A stretch of 64,000 nucleotides of DNA from positions 186,001 through 250,000 of the forward strand of contig CAYMIJ010000002.1 in the NCBI GenBank assembly GCA_964390465.1. Direction: 5' to 3'. Positions 59,776-64,000 of this stretch are shown here, in pieces. The notes under the pieces are model-generated. The model was not told the DNA's origin, ran no database searches, and worked only from the letters and a program-made list of their open reading frames with translations. Within the stretch, counting starts at the first letter, position 1. Every line of letters starts with the position of its first letter. The DNA comes from JADZAI01 sp964390465 (GTDB taxonomy: Bacteria > Pseudomonadota > Alphaproteobacteria > Micropepsales > Micropepsaceae). The translations under genes and the position numbers were made by a program.

Positions 59776-62700
59776 TCAGTTCGCCAGATCGCGCAGCTGC
59801 GCCGTCGCCAGCGCCAGCTTTGCTGCCGTGAATGCGCCGTCGCGTTCGAGGTCAGCGATCAGTGCCCGCGCCCGCTGGATGCCGGCATCGGCGCCCTGCG
59901 CCCATTCCGCTACGAAGGACGCGCCATCATGTCGGTTCAGCGTGTCATCGCCCTTCACGCTTTTCAGCGCCTTGGCGGCGACCAGCCGCTGCACGGCGAA
60001 CAGATCATCCTCGATACGGGTGAGTGAGAGTGCATCCCAATGGCCCTGTGGTTTCACCCGCGCGGCCTGTTCGCGCAGCCGGTCAATACCAAGCGTTGCA
60101 GCGGCCGCGAAGTAAGCACCCGCCACTGCATCCAGCGGCAGGCCGTTTTCGCGGGTGAGGCTCACCATGTCGGCGACTGTGGCGAACAGCGGCAGTGCGC
60201 CGGTTTCATCGGCCAGTTCCATCGGCACGCCGGCACCAGCCAGCGCGTTGATGCGTGCTGTGACGGCCTCGCGCTCCAGCGGTGAGACAAGGCTGGAGAA
60301 GGTGCCCTTCAAGGCGTCGATGCCTGCACGATAGGTGGCGATGGTCTGATCGATCGGCGCATCGGCGGCGACATTGCGCAGCATCCATTGCGTCTGACGG
60401 CGCAGCAGTTCCACAGCATCTTTATGCATGGAAATCTGCACGCCCGCTGGCACCTTGCCGTCCAGCGCGTTGATGCGGTCATAGAGTTCGTTCAGGCGGA
60501 AGGCCCCCGTCGCCATCGAGGCGGCGCGCGTGACTGAGACAATGGACGCGCCGGTTGCTTCTGCAATGCCCTGCACGAAGGAAGGGCCGGCACGATTCAC
60601 GATGTCGTTGCACAGAAGTGTCGCCACGATCTCGCGCCGCAGACGGTGTCTGGTGATGTCAGGCGCAAAACGCTCATGGACCTGTGGTGGGAAATAAGAC
60701 TGCAGATCATCCACATAGGCCGGATCGTCGGGCAGGGTGCTTTCCAGAAGCGCCTCGTTGAGATCGATTTTGGCATAAGCAAGCAGCACTGCTGTCTCAG
60801 GCCGCGTGAGGCCAAGACCCTGACCGCGCAGCGCCCTGATGGCCGTTTCATCCGGCAGCATCTCCACTGCGCGGTCGAGTTTGCCCTTGGCTTCCAGTGC
60901 CCGCATCAGCCGGGCAAGCCCTTCCAGTTCGCCCGTCGCATCGGACTCAGAAACCGACAGCGCCAGCGTCTGGCGGTAATTGTCCTGAAGCACATGCGCC
61001 GCGACGTCATCGGTCATTTCAGCGAGCAGTGCATCGCGTGCTTCGCGGGTGATTGCACCGCGCCCGGCTGCTGCCGCGAACAGGATTTTCAGGTTTACCT
61101 CATGGTCCGATGTATCGACGCCCGCAGAATTATCGATGGCGTCGGTATTGAGCCGCACGCCAGCGCGCGCTGCCTCGATGCGCCCAGTCTGTGTAACACC
61201 CAGATTGGCACCTTCGCCGATGACCTTGGCGCGCACATCGCGCCCATCAATGCGGATCGCGTCATTGGCACGGTCACCAGCCTGTGCGTTGGTCTGCGAC
61301 GAGGCCTTGATATAGCTGCCGATGCCGCCGAACCACAAAAGGTCAGTCTCGGCTTTCAGCAAAGCGTGCATGAGTTCAAACGGCGTCACGGCATCAGGCG
61401 TCAGGCCGGTCATCGCCTTCATTTCCGCTGACAGCGGAATGGATTTCAGGCTGCGCGAGAAAACACCGCCGCCCTTCGAGATGAGCGATTTGTCATAGTC
61501 GGCCCACGACGAGCGCGGCAGATTGAACATGCGCTCGCGCTCGGCCCATGAACGTGCCGTATCAGGATCGGGGTCGATGAAGATGTCGCGGTGATCGAAG
61601 GCGGCGACCAGCCTTATGGCTTTCGACAGCAGCATGCCATTGCCGAACACGTCGCCCGACATGTCGCCAACGCCGATCACGGTGAAAGGTTCGGACTGAA
61701 TATCCTTGCCCATCTCGCGGAAGTGGCGCTTCACAGCTTCCCACGCGCCGCGTGCGGTGATGCCCATTTTCTTGTGGTCGTAACCGGCCGACCCGCCAGA
61801 GGCGAACGCGTCTTCCAGCCAGAAGCCCCGCGTTTCGGATATGCCATTGGCGATATCTGAAAAGGTCGCCGTGCCCTTGTCGGCGGCGACCACCAGATAC
61901 GGGTCATCACCATCCTGACGAACGGTCAGCAGCGGATGGGTGATGGCACCATCGGCGGCGATCGAATCCGTCACATCCAGCAGCGCGTTGATGAACACCT
62001 TATAGGCCGCGATACCTTCGGCCTGCACAGCATCGCGTGAACCACCCGCAGGCAACTGCTTGGGATAGAAGCCGCCTTTGGAGCCAACCGGCACGATGAC
62101 CGCGTTCTTCACCTGCTGTGCTTTTACAAGGCCCAGCACCTCGGTGCGGAAATCTTCGCGCCGGTCCGACCAGCGAATGCCGCCGCGCGCCACACGGCCA
62201 AAGCGCAGATGTGTGCCTTCCACGCGCGGTGCATAGACGAAAATCTCGACCCACGGGCGCGGCGCGGGCAGCTCATCAAGCCGTGCGCTGTCCAGCTTGA
62301 AGGCCAGCGCTTCACGGTCTGGCCCTGCCGCGCCCAGCTGCCAGGCATTGGTGCGCAGCATGGCGCTGACCACGTTGCGGAAGCGGCGCAGGATGCGATC
62401 TTCATCAAGGCTGGTCACCGCCCCCAGCGCAGCTTCAATCTGCTGGTGGATGTCTTTTGCCTTGGCTTCATCTGCCTGGCCCGGTTCAAACCGCGCACGG
62501 AAATAAGCGATGATGAGCGCGGCGATGGGCGCATTCTTCACCAGCGCTTCTTCCATGTAAGGCTGGCTGAAAGCGATGCCAGCCTGACGCAGGAATCTGG
62601 CAATGGCGCGGATGATGACAACCGCGCGATAGTCCAATCCCGCCGCTAGCGTCAGCGCATTGAAGCCGTCGTTTTCGGTGACGCCGCCCCAGGCCATATC

Positions 62701-64000
62701 GAGTGCCTGTTCCAGCTTCGGGCCGGCGTCGGCAAGGTCGGCCATGCCGCCTGTCTTGCGGCGCATGGTGAAGGCGTGCAGCGACACCGGTGCCTCAAAG
62801 CCGCGCGGGCTGACTCGGTAATTGGTTTCTTCCGCAACCACGAGGCCCATATTCTCAAGAATGGGCAGCACGCTCGACAGCTCGGCCGAACCGCCCGCAT
62901 GCAGCATTTTCAGGCGTAGCGCGGAAGGCTCATCGCCCGTCTCGCGCCAGGCATGGAACGAGGCGCGGCCTGACCTGAGTCCGCCCGCATTCAGGCTTTC
63001 AAGACGGCGAATGTCATCAAGCGCCGAGGCCGGTGCATTCTGCTCGCGGTAGCTGAGCGGAAAGGCGTCGGCATAGCGCGAGGCAAGCTGTGCCATGGCG
63101 GCATCGCCGCAGCCGTTCAGGGCTTCGCTCAGCCCGTCGCTCCAGTTGACCGTAGCGGCCAGAATATCGGCCTCAAGTTTTTCCGTATCGGGCAGCGACG
63201 CGCCGGGCGCGCGCAGAACAATGGTGTGGATGCGGGCCACCGGCGATTCATCGAAAGTGGGGCTGGAATGCGTGATCTCGCCGCCAAAGGCCGCGCTGAG
63301 GATGTCGTTGATCTTCAGACGCACCGCACCTGAAAAACGGTCGCGCGGCATGAAGGTCAGCACAGAAACGAAACGGTCGAAGCGGTCGAAGCCGAAAAAG
63401 GTTTTGACGCGCGGCCGTTCCAGCACATGCATGATCCCGAGCGACTGCTTCAGCAGATCGTCTTCGGAAATCTGGAACAGGTCATCGCGCGGGAAGGTTT
63501 CGATCACATGCGCCAGCGCCTTGCCGTCATGGCTGCGCGGATCAAAACCGGCGCGCTCCACCACGCGCGCCTCCTTGCGCCGCAGCATGGGAATTTCAGA
63601 AGGCAGCTGGTGATAGGCTGATGAAGTGAAAAGGCCGACGAAGCGGCGCTCACCGATCAATCGCCCCGCTGCGTCAAAACGCTTCACGCCGATGTAATCC
63701 TGCGGCGCAGCGCGATGCACACGGCTGCGGCTGTTGGATTTCGTCACGATCACAGGTTGCGGGTCGGTCAGAAAGCCCGCGACTTCTGGTGTCATGGCGG
63801 CGGCCTGATCCGGGCGGCGAATGATGCGCGCGCTGGCATCACGCAGCACGCCAAGGCCGGTCTCATCCAGCGGGCGATGTTCGCGCGTTGTTTCGTCATA
63901 GCTGTAGTCACGGCAGCCGAGCAGTGTGAAATGATTGTCGGCCAGCCATTTCAGGAAGGCGATCGCTTCTCCCTGTTCAGCGGGGGGAATGGGCGGCGGG
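59776..64000 (-). CDS. gdhZ: NAD-dependent glutamate dehydrogenase, large type, 5' end outside window
   Basis: About 1407 C-terminal residues of a protein of the 1600-residue class are present; the frame stays open to the right edge (AFLKWLADNHFTLLGCRDYS near the edge), so the start lies beyond the window. The catalytic core is visible: KAQQVKNAVIVPVGSKGGFY, DPYLVVAADKGTATFSDIAN, VIGVGDMSGDVFGNGMLLS and KVIGEGANLGVTQTGRIE. It oxidises glutamate to 2-oxoglutarate with NAD, supporting growth on amino acids; in Caulobacter the homologue GdhZ also affects division through KidO and FtsZ. Long N- and C-terminal domains have a regulatory role. It is convergent with the LysR gene. Confidence 0.95.
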   Translation of the reverse strand, partial: PPPIPPAEQGEAIAFLKWLADNHFTLLGCRDYSYDETTREHRPLDETGLGVLRDASARIIRRPDQAAAMTPEVAGFLTDPQPVIVTKSNSRSRVHRAAPQDYIGVKRFDAAGRLIGERRFVGLFTSSAYHQLPSEIPMLRRKEARVVERAGFDPRSHDGKALAHVIETFPRDDLFQISEDDLLKQSLGIMHVLERPRVKTFFGFDRFDRFVSVLTFMPRDRFSGAVRLKINDILSAAFGGEITHSSPTFDESPVARIHTIVLRAPGASLPDTEKLEADILAATVNWSDGLSEALNGCGDAAMAQLASRYADAFPLSYREQNAPASALDDIRRLESLNAGGLRSGRASFHAWRETGDEPSALRLKMLHAGGSAELSSVLPILENMGLVVAEETNYRVSPRGFEAPVSLHAFTMRRKTGGMADLADAGPKLEQALDMAWGGVTENDGFNALTLAAGLDYRAVVIIRAIARFLRQAGIAFSQPYMEEALVKNAPIAALIIAYFRARFEPGQADEAKAKDIHQQIEAALGAVTSLDEDRILRRFRNVVSAMLRTNAWQLGAAGPDREALAFKLDSARLDELPAPRPWVEIFVYAPRVEGTHLRFGRVARGGIRWSDRREDFRTEVLGLVKAQQVKNAVIVPVGSKGGFYPKQLPAGGSRDAVQAEGIAAYKVFINALLDVTDSIAADGAITHPLLTVRQDGDDPYLVVAADKGTATFSDIANGISETRGFWLEDAFASGGSAGYDHKKMGITARGAWEAVKRHFREMGKDIQSEPFTVIGVGDMSGDVFGNGMLLSKAIRLVAAFDHRDIFIDPDPDTARSWAERERMFNLPRSSWADYDKSLISKGGGVFSRSLKSIPLSAEMKAMTGLTPDAVTPFELMHALLKAETDLLWFGGIGSYIKASSQTNAQAGDRANDAIRIDGRDVRAKVIGEGANLGVTQTGRIEAARAGVRLNTDAIDNSAGVDTSDHEVNLKILFAAAAGRGAITREARDALLAEMTDDVAAHVLQDNYRQTLALSVSESDATGELEGLARLMRALEAKGKLDRAVEMLPDETAIRALRGQGLGLTRPETAVLLAYAKIDLNEALLESTLPDDPAYVDDLQSYFPPQVHERFAPDITRHRLRREIVATLLCNDIVNRAGPSFVQGIAEATGASIVSVTRAASMATGAFRLNELYDRINALDGKVPAGVQISMHKDAVELLRRQTQWMLRNVAADAPIDQTIATYRAGIDALKGTFSSLVSPLEREAVTARINALAGAGVPMELADETGALPLFATVADMVSLTRENGLPLDAVAGAYFAAAATLGIDRLREQAARVKPQGHWDALSLTRIEDDLFAVQRLVAAKALKSVKGDDTLNRHDGASFVAEWAQGADAGIQRARALIADLERDGAFTAAKLALATAQLRDLAN

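Noticed and set aside
62209..62649. Open frames on the plus strand within the glutamate dehydrogenase gene
   Set aside because: They mirror the codon-position bias of the real gene on the other strand and show no family resemblance or start signals.

Overview
The window is about 60% G+C, gene-dense chromosomal DNA with the gene content of an alphaproteobacterium. The clearest marks are a complete PhyR/NepR/EcfG general stress response locus with an HWE-family kinase, a CobS cobaltochelatase subunit next to BolA and a J-domain protein, GluQ, the very large NAD-dependent glutamate dehydrogenase, a malyl-CoA-lyase-type enzyme, and three large TonB-dependent receptors. The receptors, the sulfatase and the secreted peptidase suggest a free-living oligotroph of the Caulobacterales/Sphingomonadales/Micropepsales sort. 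I cannot fix the genus from sequence alone. I see no prophage, integrase, insertion sequence, CRISPR array or restriction system.

Layout. 1-3.4 kb: start of ffh, ribosome rescue (arfB), gluQ, small membrane and secreted proteins, an HNH protein. 3.4-8.6 kb: a colinear metal locus, DUF2946 - TonB receptor - PepSY membrane protein - PCuAC copper chaperone - SCO protein, read as copper acquisition and delivery to cytochrome oxidase, with a frameshifted small gene at its end. 8.6-13 kb: acyl-CoA metabolism (crotonase, SDR, malyl-CoA-type lyase, accA). 13-27 kb: housekeeping (kup, epoxide hydrolase, mutT, comF-grxC-nitrilase-DUF1178, hisI, ubiG, lysC-ptsP, tRNA-Ser). 27-32 kb, minus strand: hybrid kinase with two receivers, a lone receiver, and an AI-2E-type permease with an extra C-terminal domain.

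32.3-36.3 kb: the stress locus, all on the plus strand: CHASE-HWE kinase, unknown membrane protein, nepR, ecfG, phyR. A perfect EcfG-type promoter (GGAAC-N16-CGTT, 34033-34057) lies in front of the membrane protein and implies autoregulation. 36.4-43 kb: a relic of a TonB receptor, then an intact receptor divergent from a LysR regulator and an exported S9 peptidase, a likely peptide-scavenging module. 43-46.5 kb: bolA, J-domain protein, cobS (with no cobT next to it), a class-C-type serine hydrolase lipoprotein. 46.5-54 kb: a third TonB receptor, a protein with two TetR domains in tandem, and a TetR-sulfatase-crotonase operon whose sulfatase has an unusual CSTTR active-site sequence. 54-64 kb: methylmalonyl-CoA epimerase, the two subunits of 3-oxoacid CoA-transferase, uup, an SDR/LysR divergent pair, and the 5'-truncated NAD-glutamate dehydrogenase.

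The best candidates for something not fully described are the membrane protein embedded in the stress locus under its own EcfG promoter and the PepSY-containing copper locus. Both are extensions of known systems rather than wholly new ones.
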